From Hydrangea macrophylla (taxonomy: Eukaryota; Streptophyta; Magnoliopsida; Cornales; Hydrangeaceae), in NCBI GenBank assembly GCA_033977485.1, contig CM066988.1, positions 51,335,649 to 51,399,648 of the forward strand: DNA of 64,000 nt. Direction: 5' to 3'. The notes beneath the pieces were generated by a model. That model worked only from the letters and a program-made list of their open reading frames with translations. It was not told the DNA's origin and did no database searches. Position numbers and translations under genes: made by a program. Shown here in pieces: positions 36,399 through 47,971 of this stretch (positions are counted from its first letter, which is position 1; each line of letters starts with the position of its first letter).

Positions 36399-36584
36399 GT
36401 ATCACCATGATACCCAATATTTACTCCCAAATTTGGGCACAACTTTACTCATTTGGGAGTTCATAAATTAAACTTTTTCTTTTCTTTTCTTTTCTTTTCT
36501 TTTTTTTATTTTATTATTTTTTTTTTATGATATGGGATAGGGAGGTTCAAACTTCGAACCAATACCGTAGAGGTGACTAAAATG

Positions 36585-38984
36585 GGAAAATCTATAGTAC
36601 ACCCCCTCAAAAAAGGGTTGATGTCAACCCCACAACTTGTAGCTCATAATCAGCCACATCACCAAAATCATTATTAAAAAAACTATTAAAAATGACATGT
36701 TCGTCCAGTTTTCTTCCGGTCAGAATCACATTCTTCATAACTGGATCATAACTACAACAACATTACTCATAACTTGATTATAACATAACCACATTTCTCA
36801 TAACAGAGCCACATTTCTCATAACCAACTAGAAATTATTACACAATAATTGATCAATGAAATAAGGTCAGACCCAAATGCTCAGACGTAAAAAATTTCCA
36901 TATGTAATTATATGCATTAACTATCCAGTAATCCCAAAATACATCTATTTCGTGTAGTCTATCATTGCATAATGTACCATACGAGCCAAATGCATCCATC
37001 TAAAGTAATTCAACAGTTCCAAAATATTATTAGATATACACTAGTGGACTCATAGAATAGTAGATTGTATCAGTCATCTTGTTGGAATTAGATTCTCTAG
37101 CTTTCTGGAATGCTTCATACCCCTCCTTTGTCCACGAACGCTTAGGTGTATTAAGTAAAACATGGATGAGGCCAACCCTAATCGATAAAAGGTCGTAGTT
37201 TCAATTCATTCAATGTCTTTATGCTAAAAGGATGCATCTAAATTTTTTTCTCATCAGGAAGCCTTTTCTTCTGGTTGCTTTTACATTTGTTTGAACGGAC
37301 TGCAGTGTAAATACCATGTGTTAGAAATTACAGGGTGTAAGTTTATACCATAAATTCAGTAAGAAATTTCACACTATTCAACTGGAAATTTCTCACTAAT
37401 AAATTCCACACTCCCAAATTCAGTGGGAAGTTTCACACTCCCATATTCAGTGACAAATTTCTGTCAAGTGGAGTGTGGAAATTTTCAATGTAAAATTTTA
37501 CATTTATATTGATCTTGAAAATTATTACATTATTGAGAAATTTAACACTGATAATAAAGCAATTTGAAGTGAGAATTTATAGTAACCTTATTTGAGAGGT
37601 GGAATTTACATCTTCAAATTTTTTTACACTAACAAAATCGATGAGTAACTCAGACATCAAAATTTCAACTTTCATCATATTGTGTGAAACTATTAGATGA
37701 GTGAGATATTTCACATTGTTAAAAAAAAATTATGTGCAAGATCATATTTTACGGTGGCGATTTCAAAAAAAGCAAAATGATTCCACTGTAAAGAAGATCC
37801 CATTAATTGCATACATGGTTGAAGAAATATATCACCGTTTTAAACCATTGATGGACTGTTAGATGACTTTTACATACCATCATTGATTTTTAAAGTAAAC
37901 CCTAACATTGAAAATTTTGCAGAATGAATATCGAGACGGAATCAAATCGAAAAACGTCTCAGATGGAAACCATATCTTGATTTGTATACATTTTGAAACA
38001 AATTTCTCAAGTTTTTAGCGATTATTAACACCGGAAGTTAATAATCTCACCTTTTTTCCCCATAGATGATCTGGAATCGCAGAAACCATAAGTTCATAAT
38101 TGCCGGCTTCAAAATCTTCGAGAAATTTCAAAGAATCGCAGAGAAACACAGATGATCTGGAATCACAGAGATTTGCATAGCGTTTGGAGTGAGTTTTTTG
38201 GAGAGAAATTTTTGTTGAACGATAAGAACATCAAACAGCGATTCTCAATTGATGATAAAATTTAGGTGATAAATTTAGAAGTCATTTGATTTCCTAGATT
38301 GTCGCACAGATTTGATGGGTTTTAAATGCAGATCATCATTAATTTTGAAATTTGATATTATATGGGTGGTGTATTGTAAGCGCGCCAAACGAGTCTCTAA
38401 GGGTAGTTCAGTCAATGTAAGATGTGAGGGACATTTCCTTGGTTGTGTTTTACTAGGCAACTATTTCTAATATTAGTATAATGGATTATTAATTAAGTAT
38501 CCCTAACTTTTTTGTCCAAGTAGTAGGTGAAAGACATCAGAACATTTATTTAGAGTAATGCTATGCTTCACAAATTTTTATCCCAAATGATATTGAAGTA
38601 GGATCATTGTGGAACCACTTTAACATCAACCAATCAAAATTTACTGGGTCCACTGCCACATGTGTTGGGAAACACTTTTGTGAAAGAAATTTGAGAACCT
38701 TTATTTTTTATAAATTTTTATTAAGTTTTTTTTTTTTTCTTTTTTTCCCGAACAGCCACTGCCACAGTTTTTTTTTTTTTTTTTTTTTGTTACTGCCACA
38801 GTTTTTTTTTTGGTCACTGTTTTTTTTTTTTTTTTGGGTCCAAGTAACCGGTCACTCCATTTGTAGGATTAGTATCCTAATTAACAATTCAAGGGCCAAG
38901 ATTAAATTGGCTTGATCTAATGGTGAAAAATAAGGGGGGTGAATGTCAACCCCTTTTACAAGGGGGTGTATTGTAGTCTAGCCC
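36585..38984. mobile_element. Mutator-like element, 2.4 kb, with 10-bp target duplication
   Basis: Terminal inverted repeats of about 50 bp: left TAGTACACCCCCTC and GGGTTGATGTCAACCCC; right, in inverse, ATACACCCCCTTG and GGGGTTGACATTCACCCC. Perfect 10-bp direct repeats GACTAAAATG flank it at 36575-36584 and 38985-38994. No transposase was recognised. On the minus strand short coding-like stretches occur (for example RSWTKEGYEAFQKARESN near 37090-37145 and MHPFSIKTLNELKLRPF near 37180-37235) in different frames, which may be captured or decayed gene pieces. Long T-runs lie near 38727-38835. Confidence 0.75.
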
Positions 38985-39232
38985 GACTAAAATGTCAAGC
39001 TCTTTGCCACTTGAGTTGTACTTCACTTGGTTAAAAATTACACTTTTTTTCTCAATTGAAATAATTATAGTTTTTTTTTTTTTTTTGCAACAAAAATAAT
39101 TATAGTTATTGAGATAGGATATATTCAGTTAAATCTCATTTTTTATTCGGTTTGGTGAGAATTGAAGGTTATGTTATGCAAGAAATAAATGTTTACCAAA
39201 TAGGTTTTTTTTTATTTTTGATGAAAAAGAAT

Positions 39233-39420
39233 TTCAAAGCCAATTCAAAAATTCAGTCTCAAGGTCAACAAGAGACTGAATGCACAGAGGAAAATCATCC
39301 AAGAAAACAACCTCTTTTCTATGAGTATTAGCGAGACGGGCAAGAGCATGAGCCACCTAATTTCCTTCGCGACGCACATGAACGATCTCAGACACATCCA
39401 CATTAGAGAGGTGTTGCTTG
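39233..39420 (-). pseudogene. RNase H-like (RVT_3) tail of a LINE-type element
   Basis: The minus strand reads IVHVRREGN, a stop, then VAHALARLANTHRKE and FLDDFPLCIQSLV. This matches the C-terminal end of the RNase H domain found in plant non-LTR retroelements and RVT_3 proteins, in which the stop position is normally Gln or Lys. No upstream RT is recognisable, so it is an isolated fragment. Confidence 0.65.
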
Positions 39421-42400
39421 CGCCTCAATAATATGACTGCAAGGACAAAGGGAAGGAACCCCCCTCCTTTAGCAAATTTACCACATTCAGGCTTAGTTTG
39501 GCCTCCAACGTGGCTTTTTAAAAGTAGTATTAAGTTATTTGTAATTTTGTACAAGTGACGCATTCTCTTCAATAAAACATTATGAAATCAAAAGACAACC
39601 TTGAGCTTTTAAAAAGTCCTAAGTTTAATTTTTACAAAGCTGAATTAACACGAAATTGTACTTTTAAAAAAAGAGAAGTACCAAAATGGAGGCGAAACTA
39701 AGCCTCAAAGAGTCCAACTCCAGAACATTACCTCCCAAACAATAAAACTTAATAATTTTCAGTTTCTATTTTTGTAAAAGAAAACAAAACGTTGTTTACG
39801 TTTTCAGAATTTAGAAAACGGGCCCTAATTAAGATCTTTGAAATCCTACTTTAGAATGTAATGAAAGATTAAGACTCAAAATACACCTCGAATTAAAATT
39901 AAAATGAAAAAAAAATTCCTCAATAGCAGTATATGCTGCTTGCCTTGTTTAGAACACACAACTCTAATTCCAGTCAAGATGCCTTCTTTAGAAAGGGAGG
40001 GAGCCCAGCGGATTCCCAACCTCTGGAAAATTTATTGGGTATTATTATGTTAATTGATTATTGTTGGGTTGGAGTCGAGGGGGCCACAAGTGATCCTTGA
40101 GACTGGGGTGTGTTTACTCATACCAGTGTTGTTATACAATACTGACCCGTGTGATGTTTATCATGCGGGGGCGTTTCTCAGGAAACGCAACCGTTTTGCA
40201 GATTAAGGAGTAAACCGGTATGACTATTGGATTGCATGGATTTGCTTGAGGGCATGAAGACTTTTACTGTTCATTTGCTATTTTCTTTTATTTGGCATTG
40301 TGGGCCATTATTGTAGTTAGTATTGGGACGTTTAATAGCTCTGACCAGAGGTTGTAATAGAGGTTATTCTTTCAAAGCTTTAATTGTAAATGAAAAGATT
40401 TTTATTATTAATGAGAATTTAGAAATGTTTTTTTTAGCTTCCGCTTTTCAATCTAAGTGATTTAGTAGTTGTAACTTTAATCAAATAGATTTGAGAATTT
40501 TCGGAACCGCATGAGTGTTTTTTTTTTTAAATAGAAATGTGGTGGTTTTGTTTTAAAAACATAAATGAAGATTTATTACAAATGTTTTACTCAGGTTTTT
40601 AAGAACATTATTTTCATTAAAAAGTTTTATTAGGATGGGCTTCATGGTGTTCACTCCGATAGTTGGGCAGTCGAATAGTAGTCTAGATTTAGTTCTATGC
40701 TGATTATTTGACTTTCCAAAAATCGGAGTATGACATGAATACTCTCAACTTTCGAATAATACTGCTGTCATTAAGATATTGAGAGAACAGAAAAGAACTA
40801 ATAGTCTGCATAATATGAGAAACTACAAATGGAAAGGGTAGAATGAACAGGACAGATATTGTTGGCAATAGGAAGATATTTTTTGCCTGTTTTGTTTGAT
40901 AGTGTAGGAAGGGAAGGAGTGCCCTTGATTTTACCATTATCCCCTTACATATTAGCGCAAGAAGGTATTTAAATGGTTCATTACAGCACGATGATGGGAG
41001 GGGTAGGCAAGAATAGATACAGAACTAAACCTTCGTCATTTTTGAACAATTTGACTATTCACTAAAGGCCTGTTTAGTTGTCCCTTTAAATTGAATGGTT
41101 CCATTTAAATTTTGTATAGAAATTAAAGGCAAAATTCATCACCATGAATGAATCCATTTACAAATATGAGAGATTTCACCATATTTCTTCTTATGAGGCA
41201 ATTTGTTCATTTTTCTAGAATGCCAAAATTCATGATTGCAAGCATCATTTTTGAGACGAGCATCCGTTTTCTAAATAAAACCATTCATGCTCTTCATCTT
41301 TTTATATAAAATTGTGTACGGAAACATGAATAAAATTATTTCATTCAAGGACAATCAAACAGGCCCTAAGAATCTATATTTATATTACTTGAAGGGAAGA
41401 CATGGAAAAGATCCTTTCCACCCACTTTTGGACAGACAGTTATGCACCCAAAGGGAAACCACCCCCTTCCTCCTTTACTTTCTCTTCCCTTGTCTCCCTC
41501 ATAAACTAAGGAAACTCTCACCATCCCTTCCCTTTCCCTTTTTGGCCCCCCACTTTCCTTCTACACACTTTCTCCTCAAAAAGATGGACTGTCATCAACA
41601 TTGAACAAGGTAATTCCCTAGGGAAATTTCTTGTCAATTAACTTGTTTTTCGGACGACTGTCACATTCTAACAGCCTTCCCAGTCCCAAATCACCCAAAA
41701 ATAAAAGTAAAAAAATAGAATAAGTGATGTTCTTGTTCAGGCTTGTGCGGCTGTATATGAAACATGTTTATTGCCTTTCTGATCTCATTACTAGTTACTC
41801 GCACTTCCTCATATTGGCTGCATTCATCATGCAAATGTCTTGAATTATATTGCCTCAAACTAAAGAAAAAAAAAACCTCACCAAACTTATAATTGGTGCA
41901 TACTATTTTCCTTGCCATTGATCATCCAAAACTCGTGCATTTCATTCTAAATATAGGAAGGAGAAGAGAGAGTTGAAAATTAAAGAATGTATCTTTTAGT
42001 CTTTCCATTTCAATTCTCTTTCCCTTCTCTTGATTTCCAAATATTATGAGAAACTCGTAGTTTCTAGAATTATGTGTATAGGAGGAGAAAACTCTAGGGT
42101 AATCGATTGTACTTTTCCTTTCCTTCGCTTAATATGTAAATGAAGCAGGGCATTACAAATACCATTTATTGGAGAGACAGACATGAAGAGTTTAGTTTTT
42201 CCCTTCTTCCTCTTCCTTTAAATATACGTAAGCTATCCTCCTATATCAAGCACAACCAAAAAGGGAAAAGAATTCTTGCATAGGCCTTCATTCTAAAACC
42301 CCCCAAAACAAAATAAAACACCAGTACAAACTCATAATATACTAATTAATCACAAAACAAATGGCTATTGACTACACTAGATGCCAATCCTTTCCTCTCA

Positions 42401-42469
42401 TTCATCATTAAGAAGGTCATTTACAAAGTGAGCAGGGAGAGACATGAGAGCTGCTAAATGCACCCACCC
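39421..42469. other. Spacer, one probable hAT-like MITE
   Basis: No gene is recognised. At 41064-41367 the ends are inverted (GGCCTGTTTAGTTGTCC left; the right end in inverse reads GGCCTGTTTGATTGTCC), consistent with a roughly 300-bp hAT-like MITE; its target duplication is unclear. The pyrimidine-rich stretch at 41440-41580 has no supported coding use. Confidence 0.45.
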
Positions 42470-42511
42470 AATTCTCTCTGCACTGACATTATGCAGCGAG
42501 GAGTACATGCA
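42470..42511 (+). repeat. 42-bp inverted repeat, copy A
   Basis: Matches the reverse complement of 44357-44398 at 40 of 42 positions; the shared core is CTGCACTGACATTATGCAGC. It lies about 50 bp past the stop codon of the B3 gene, probably in the 3' untranslated region. Nearby arms (TCTCTCTGCA and TGTAGAGAGA) could also form a local hairpin at about 42462-42556. Confidence 0.8.
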
Positions 42512-42561
42512 GCGTCCCATGTTGTACATGTGGGATGTAGAGAGAAATTTGGTGGGTAATT

Positions 42562-44165
42562 CTAATTAATAAGATTCAGGAGGGTACCAAGGTTCGCAAA
42601 GCAATTGTCTAACTCAGCCTGATGATCATCTACCTCCATCCTTGCACTATTCAATGATGAACAAGGTTCGATTGCCTTCACTTGTTCACAGTTACCAAAT
42701 GAAGATGCATCATCCACGTATGAAGTCATAAGGCTATTGGATCCTTCTCTATGCTCGAATTCTTTAATAAGAATTTGTAAAGATAAGTCTTCCTCATCAA
42801 GAGCTTCCTTAGAAAAGGATCCGCTAATGCAGCTAAGAGAGGCACTTTTTAGATTGTTTGTGGGCTTTGCTGCTACTTTTTCTGCCTTACTTACGGAGAA
42901 ATACTGCAAAAAGGAAAAAAGAGATCATAGTTGAAGATCAACAGGTGAGATCATAGTTGAACATCAGCCATGATGATGGCAGTTATGAAGAAGCAGTCTA
43001 AAAGGCTGTTTAGAATTGCTTCTCAAAAGTGCTTTTGGGACCCAAAATGGCAAAATGCATACATTAGCATGTTCGTATTAAATTTGGGAAGCACTTTAGA
43101 GCCCAAAAGCACGTTTTAGTTTAGACAGGTCCTACAAAATCTTATTATTCCAATAAAGCATCATCTGTCATGTGTTCATTAAGCTGCCAATCATTTTCAT
43201 ACATTTTTTGTAGATACTCTTTCGCCATTTCTTCACATTCTACCAAACTAATCACCCTTCACAAGTAATTGTGATAGGTACTACAGACCATATTCATATT
43301 TCATTAACCAAAACCATGCTTTTTTTCCTTTCACATCAAACATCCATTTCTCAGATAACAATGACGTTCAGAAGCCTGTATGATCAAGTAAACAGCAAGA
43401 AAAACTTACAAGATTCTTGCTTTCAACCTCGTAGAATGTAATGTAATCTCCGCTCTCCAGTCCATTTTTCTCCATGAATTTTCCTGTATATCAATAGATA
43501 TATGCATAAAGATAAGAGTCTCTTTCTTCCCCTCACACAAAGGGTTCGTACCATCACCAACAAAGAAGTGCGAGCATGAACTCATGCAGGCGCACTCTCA
43601 CTGCATGAGTGAACATATAGACATACAACTTGAAATGCAACCTAAATTTTGGAACTCAGGCTGTCTGGGAAGCCAAAGAACCAGTTCTATGGTTCATAAG
43701 TGAAGCGATTCTAGAAACTTGGGTGATTTATATATTCCATATTATTGCACATGAGTCCGTGCCCAAACCAAAAAAATCTTAAAATTGGTTCTTTCTAACA
43801 TGACTCTGGTTCATATAAAAACTAGATGGAAAATAACACTTGGATTGAACCAGATACTAATTTATTTATTCCCAAACAGGCCCATAGAAATCGGTAATTG
43901 GGCTTACCTAAATTATCGAGGACATACATCCTACCCTTGTTGTTTGACCAGAACCTATAGTAATAAAAGGAAACGTACTTCAATAAGAACAAACAAAAAC
44001 GCAATGTTTAAATTTGGGTCAACATCCAGAAGTCATTAGTCAGATAGACAAGAATATTCTTCACCTGTATCTCATTCCCCACTCTTGGTTAGAGTACACG
44101 TCTTTAATCACTATTGGGATTCCTTCTTTTGAAGAAAGGCTAGGTAGATTTTTCTCTGCATCTCT
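42562..44165 (-). CDS. B3-domain transcription factor, LEC2/FUS3/ABI3 group (four 3' exons)
   Basis: Four exons splice cleanly with GT-AG sites. 44065-44165 gives RDAEKNLPSLSSKEGIPI and SNQEWGMRYR. 43908-43954 gives FWSNNKGRMYVLDNL. 43410-43483 gives KFMEKNGLESGDYITFYEV. 42562-42903 gives YFSVSKAEKV to the stop at 42562-42564. Phases agree at every junction, and the introns fall where LEC2/FUS3/ABI3 genes have them. The B3 fold binds RY-type DNA motifs; in Arabidopsis these proteins control embryo and seed maturation. ESKNLYF and the acidic tail with DEEDLSLQILI most resemble LEC2. The usual SRMYVLENTG is GRMYVLDNLG here. The start of the B3 domain must lie upstream (candidate 47397-47462). 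The gene may be functional, but its 5' end is unresolved. Confidence 0.85.
43007..43128. mobile_element. Probable MITE in the last intron of the B3 gene
   Basis: The ends are roughly inverted: GGCTGTTTAGAATTGCTTCT and AAAGTGCTTTTGGGACC left, CCCAAAAGCACGTTTTAG and TTTAGACAGGTC right. It lies inside the intron 42904-43409. The target duplication is not clear. Confidence 0.5.
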
Positions 44166-44356
44166 CTGCAGTTTAATTTTGAATAGAGCACAAGATGAAC
44201 AACACATGTTATCAAGTTTGAATAACACAAAATATTAACCGATTACTTACAAGAGTTAACCAACAAGTTTGCTCAATAACGACAATACCTTGGAACTTGT
44301 GAGTTAAAGGTTTCTAAGACTCAAATAACATTACAGGTTATCAAGAAGAGGAGAGA

Positions 44357-44398
44357 TGCATGTTCTCCTCGCTGCATAATGTCAGTGCAGAAAGAATT
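44357..44398 (-). repeat. 42-bp inverted repeat, copy B
   Basis: Inverse partner of 42470-42511 with two mismatches. It lies about 190 bp upstream of the exon at 44065-44165 in gene orientation, presumably in an intron. The two copies enclose all four recognised B3 exons. Confidence 0.8.
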
Positions 44399-44727
44399 AC
44401 AGACTCAAATAACATTACAGACTCAAATAACTTGGGGCTGTGTCCTTGTATTCAAGACCATGCCTCACCAAACACCAACTTATATGTCTGTCTCTCTCTC
44501 ATTGTTTGTGAGTATGTGTATGAGTATGCAAATGTATTCACACTAACACACAAAGTGTATACCGAAAATCCTCTCTCTCAGTGATTAACTATTACAGCAC
44601 ATCTAAAGGAAGTTCAATTTTGTCTCATATGGTATGTGGTGTAAATAACTTAATTATCACATAAGACAAAGATAAGACCAACAAGGATAATAAATGGACA
44701 GTTACAATTAAGTGCTTTAACAGTGTG

Positions 44728-44758
<31 letters not shown>

Positions 44759-46986
44759 CTATTATACAAATGATCCCAGCGGTGCTCTAATTTTTATTTT
44801 TTACGTCATTTCATTTCTTAAGGAAATTGACCACCCTAGAAATTTTGTTGGATAAGCACTAGATAGCATATCAGGTGTTCTTGAAGGAGAGAAATTTTCA
44901 AGACCTTGTCAAGTGATATACAAACAAGGAATAGGAGAGATGCATGAAACAAATTCTTTCCAGTATGAAAACTTGAATTAATGATAGAATCAACTGAATT
45001 GTACCCACTAAATGGTAGTAAACAATCTACATAGCCTTAACCATCCACCATGCTCTTATCTCCACCAAACTTTCGAATCTTTGCAATGAAATATAAAGCG
45101 TTTGAACAAAGAACCAACCAAGAGTGAAAATATGGCTACCCAATAATGATGAAATAAAAGGTAAGTTAAGGCCAGTAAGGAGCGGATGTCAGGTTTCAAA
45201 TCTAGTCATTCGTTGTCTGGCACAAAAATGATGGCGATGATTACGATAGTGAAGAGACAGGTACGAGGTAAGCTAATGAAGAATATTTCATAGCCCAATA
45301 AGAAAATTAGTTATTACAGCCACATAAACAATAATAAATAAATAAATTTAACCTTCTCCTTCAATCAAAGGCTTTCCATTTTTCCATAGGTAAATAAGGA
45401 AATTTCAGACATGAACTTTCCTTTGCCACTTAGGCACAAAAAGAAAACTTTATTATAAAGAAAAATGGACAAGAGCATTTATCATAAGCCCCTACTTTAA
45501 ACCCCCAAAACCTGTAGCAAATCAAGTATCAGTACACATAGGCAACAATTCACTCAACCTTTCGAAAAGAATGGACATCCCATGTATATGATTTTGGCAA
45601 CCCTATTACTGATTTGTTCAATTTTTTAATGTCAGTAACAAGAATCAGATTTTGAAGCCCAAGGTCCCCACCCCTCCCTTCATTTGGCATGCCACCACTT
45701 TTATCTGTGTTATGAAGTGTTTGAAAGTTTTCTTTAACCTGAGAATAACTATCTTTTATCAGAGTGTTTGCTTTACAGCTGTTCCTTATGTTTGATTTCT
45801 TCAACAAGATTGCTAAAGATAAATCTATCAACTGTAACTTTACTAGTATAGGTTGCAGTTATTAATATGGGTAATTCGTTTCTCTGAAGGCTCTTGTTCA
45901 ATGTAGAAACGCTGAAAAAAAAAAAAAAAAAAAAGGAGATTGATAATCAAGGAATACAAGGGTGGATTTTTTATTTTTATTTACTTATTTATTAATTTTG
46001 GGTGGGGGCGCTGGGATTGGACGTGCATATAGTCACAGATCTATAGGGGGGTTTGGGGTGCAACATCCCTGAGGTGATTTTTTTGGGTCTATTCATTCGT
46101 ATTCTTGGGTAGGATTTTCTGTATCACTTTTTTTTTCGATAGTCAAGGCTTGATCACTCATTGTAATTTGTAGAGCTTGACTGATGGTAAAACAATTTGG
46201 GTTGAATTAAATTGAGAATTGAAAAGAAAACTTGATGGGACAAATGTCTAAGTTGCGTTGATTCGTTGAATAACAATTGGGCCAATATTTTATACCAAAC
46301 CTTCTTGCTCTTTTTCTTCAAAATGAGGGAGGGACTAATTACACATATAATATAATCTTTTCTTTCATATAAATTTGCTTTGTCAAAAAAATTTGGGGGG
46401 AGGGGTTGGCGCTACAGCTCACCCCAGCCCTCTAGAAGGTCCGCCATTGAAGGAATAGTTGCATAAGGTAACAAGGGATAGAGGAATTGTTTAAACCTTA
46501 TTTCAAAAAATAACACATTGATGTTCGACAAATTTTGATGCCATAGTACATAGACCTGGCTGAAACTTGCTCCTTCCACAGTTATTTACATATGCAACAG
46601 TAAATAGAAAAGATAGGGGAAAACAGTTTGTACTACTGACCATAATATGTAAGATACGGCACCCCAAATGAAGTTTGACAAATCGAATAATGGGAACAAA
46701 ATGGGCACCAAGAAAATCGTTCAATTTGAAAAGCATTCATGTTACAGACAGTCCAGCTATAAAAACTTTCACTTCAAAATCCAATTTCATCTTAAATACA
46801 GGAAAACACATTTTAACATCAGTCCATTGAACTCACCTGTCTCATGTCCCAGACTTAAATTACAGATCGTTGTTCATTGAAGTAGATGCCTTCTGTAAAG
46901 AGACACCTAGAAGGTCACGCTTCCATTAATCTCTGTTTGTGTGCAGTAAGGATCCACTTGAACAGCTTCAGACAGGCGAGAGTGTT

Positions 46987-47065
<79 letters not shown>

Positions 47066-47396
47066 CAAGATATCTAATAAGTGTTCTGAATTCGCTGAAA
47101 GCCCAAGTAGTCTTCTCCTCTTCTTTAATTACCATTATTTTTTTAAGTTTGGATCGAAAAATAGAAAAGCTGAGAAGAGACAAGTTGTTTTCTTTCTTGG
47201 GAACTCTAAAGATTTAGGCCAAATTGCAGTGACCAAGAACAGTAAATTCAGTTAAAGCTAATGGTTGGCTCTCTGACTTCTTATCCTATATTACGTTTTT
47301 TATAAGGCAAAAGGAACAGAAAGAAGAAAGTAAACACAGAGAAAATAAAGCTAATACAGGTCCATGATTTATCTGGAGAAAACAAGAAAACCTCAC
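44399..47396. other. Presumed long intron of the B3 gene, or spacer
   Basis: No conserved coding frame was found, including at 45550-45831. It contains an AT microsatellite (44731-44758), an A-run near 45914-45933, sequence resembling MITE ends near 46010-46445 (ends in GGTCCGCCATT), and a (CT)21(CA)15-type compound microsatellite at 46991-47063. It is 3.2 kb long and would be an intron only if 47397-47462 is the preceding exon. Confidence 0.4.
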
Positions 47397-47462
47397 CTTC
47401 GAAACCACGATCTTCCCAAACTCCACCATCACTTTCTTCAACTCCCCAATAACACTCAGTTT
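47397..47462 (-). CDS. Candidate exon for the start of the B3 domain
   Basis: On the minus strand it encodes KLSVIGELKKVMVEFGK and then IVVSK. It ends at AAG followed by a GTGAGG donor and is preceded by an AACAG acceptor. Its phase joins in frame to the exon at 44165, giving SK-RDAEKN. The layout ELK....GKIV..K parallels the family pattern ELKNSDVGSLGRIVLPK, but the conserved SDVGSL and LPK residues are altered and one residue is missing. Either this is a diverged true exon or the match is chance; a better exon in the intron was not found. Confidence 0.45.
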
Positions 47463-47893
47463 CTGTTCTGAAATATAAAAGAGTCAGTCGTGCAGAAAAC
47501 CCCATACGGGTAAGAAACCTATCCTAATTAATCTCAAGATAAAATATATTCAAATCATGAAACCAAAACCTTTGACAACATAGCTTCTGTGATACCATCT
47601 TTGGTTCATTGCCAATCCTTTGACCGCATTATGAGGATTAAGATTCTGGTTGGGGTACCTTTTAAACAAAGTGATTGTTTCAGAAGTCCGTTCCGTTAAA
47701 TTTAACAGATTTACTAACGGAGACACTTTAGTTGAAAGTACAGGGGGTTTAAGTGTAATTTTCCCAGTCAAAAAATCTGGTTCCTTTTTAAAGCTAAAAA
47801 ACAGCTTTTCGAAAAGCTCCAACTTGTAGTTTTGAAAAAAATTCTTATTCCAAAAGGTGATTAATTTAAAGCTAACCCATATGGGCTCTAAAC

Positions 47894-47971
47894 CCATTCA
47901 AGCATCCATCCTGCATCAACAGAATTTGCATTATACAGTGTTATCGGTGGAGGATCAAACACTTCTTCCAT
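47894..47971 (-). CDS. Possible first coding exon of the B3 gene
   Basis: The minus-strand ATG at 47971 opens 26 codons (MEEVFDPPPITLYNANSV and then a Trp-rich end). It stops being open at a GTTTAG, where GT could serve as a donor. Phase 0 would join it to 47397-47462. There is no similarity to known LEC2-type N-termini, and the resulting protein would be short (about 235 residues). The alternative is a different 5' end using 51008-51057. Confidence 0.25.

Noticed and set aside
45550..45831. Minus-strand frame considered as the missing B3 exon
   Set aside because: DIKKLNKSVIGLPK is only loosely B3-like, its spacing is wrong by two residues, and no donor follows at the right place.
46939..47217. 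Open frames across the CT/CA microsatellite
   Set aside because: Ser-Leu and Thr-His runs are microsatellite translation on both strands, not a gene.
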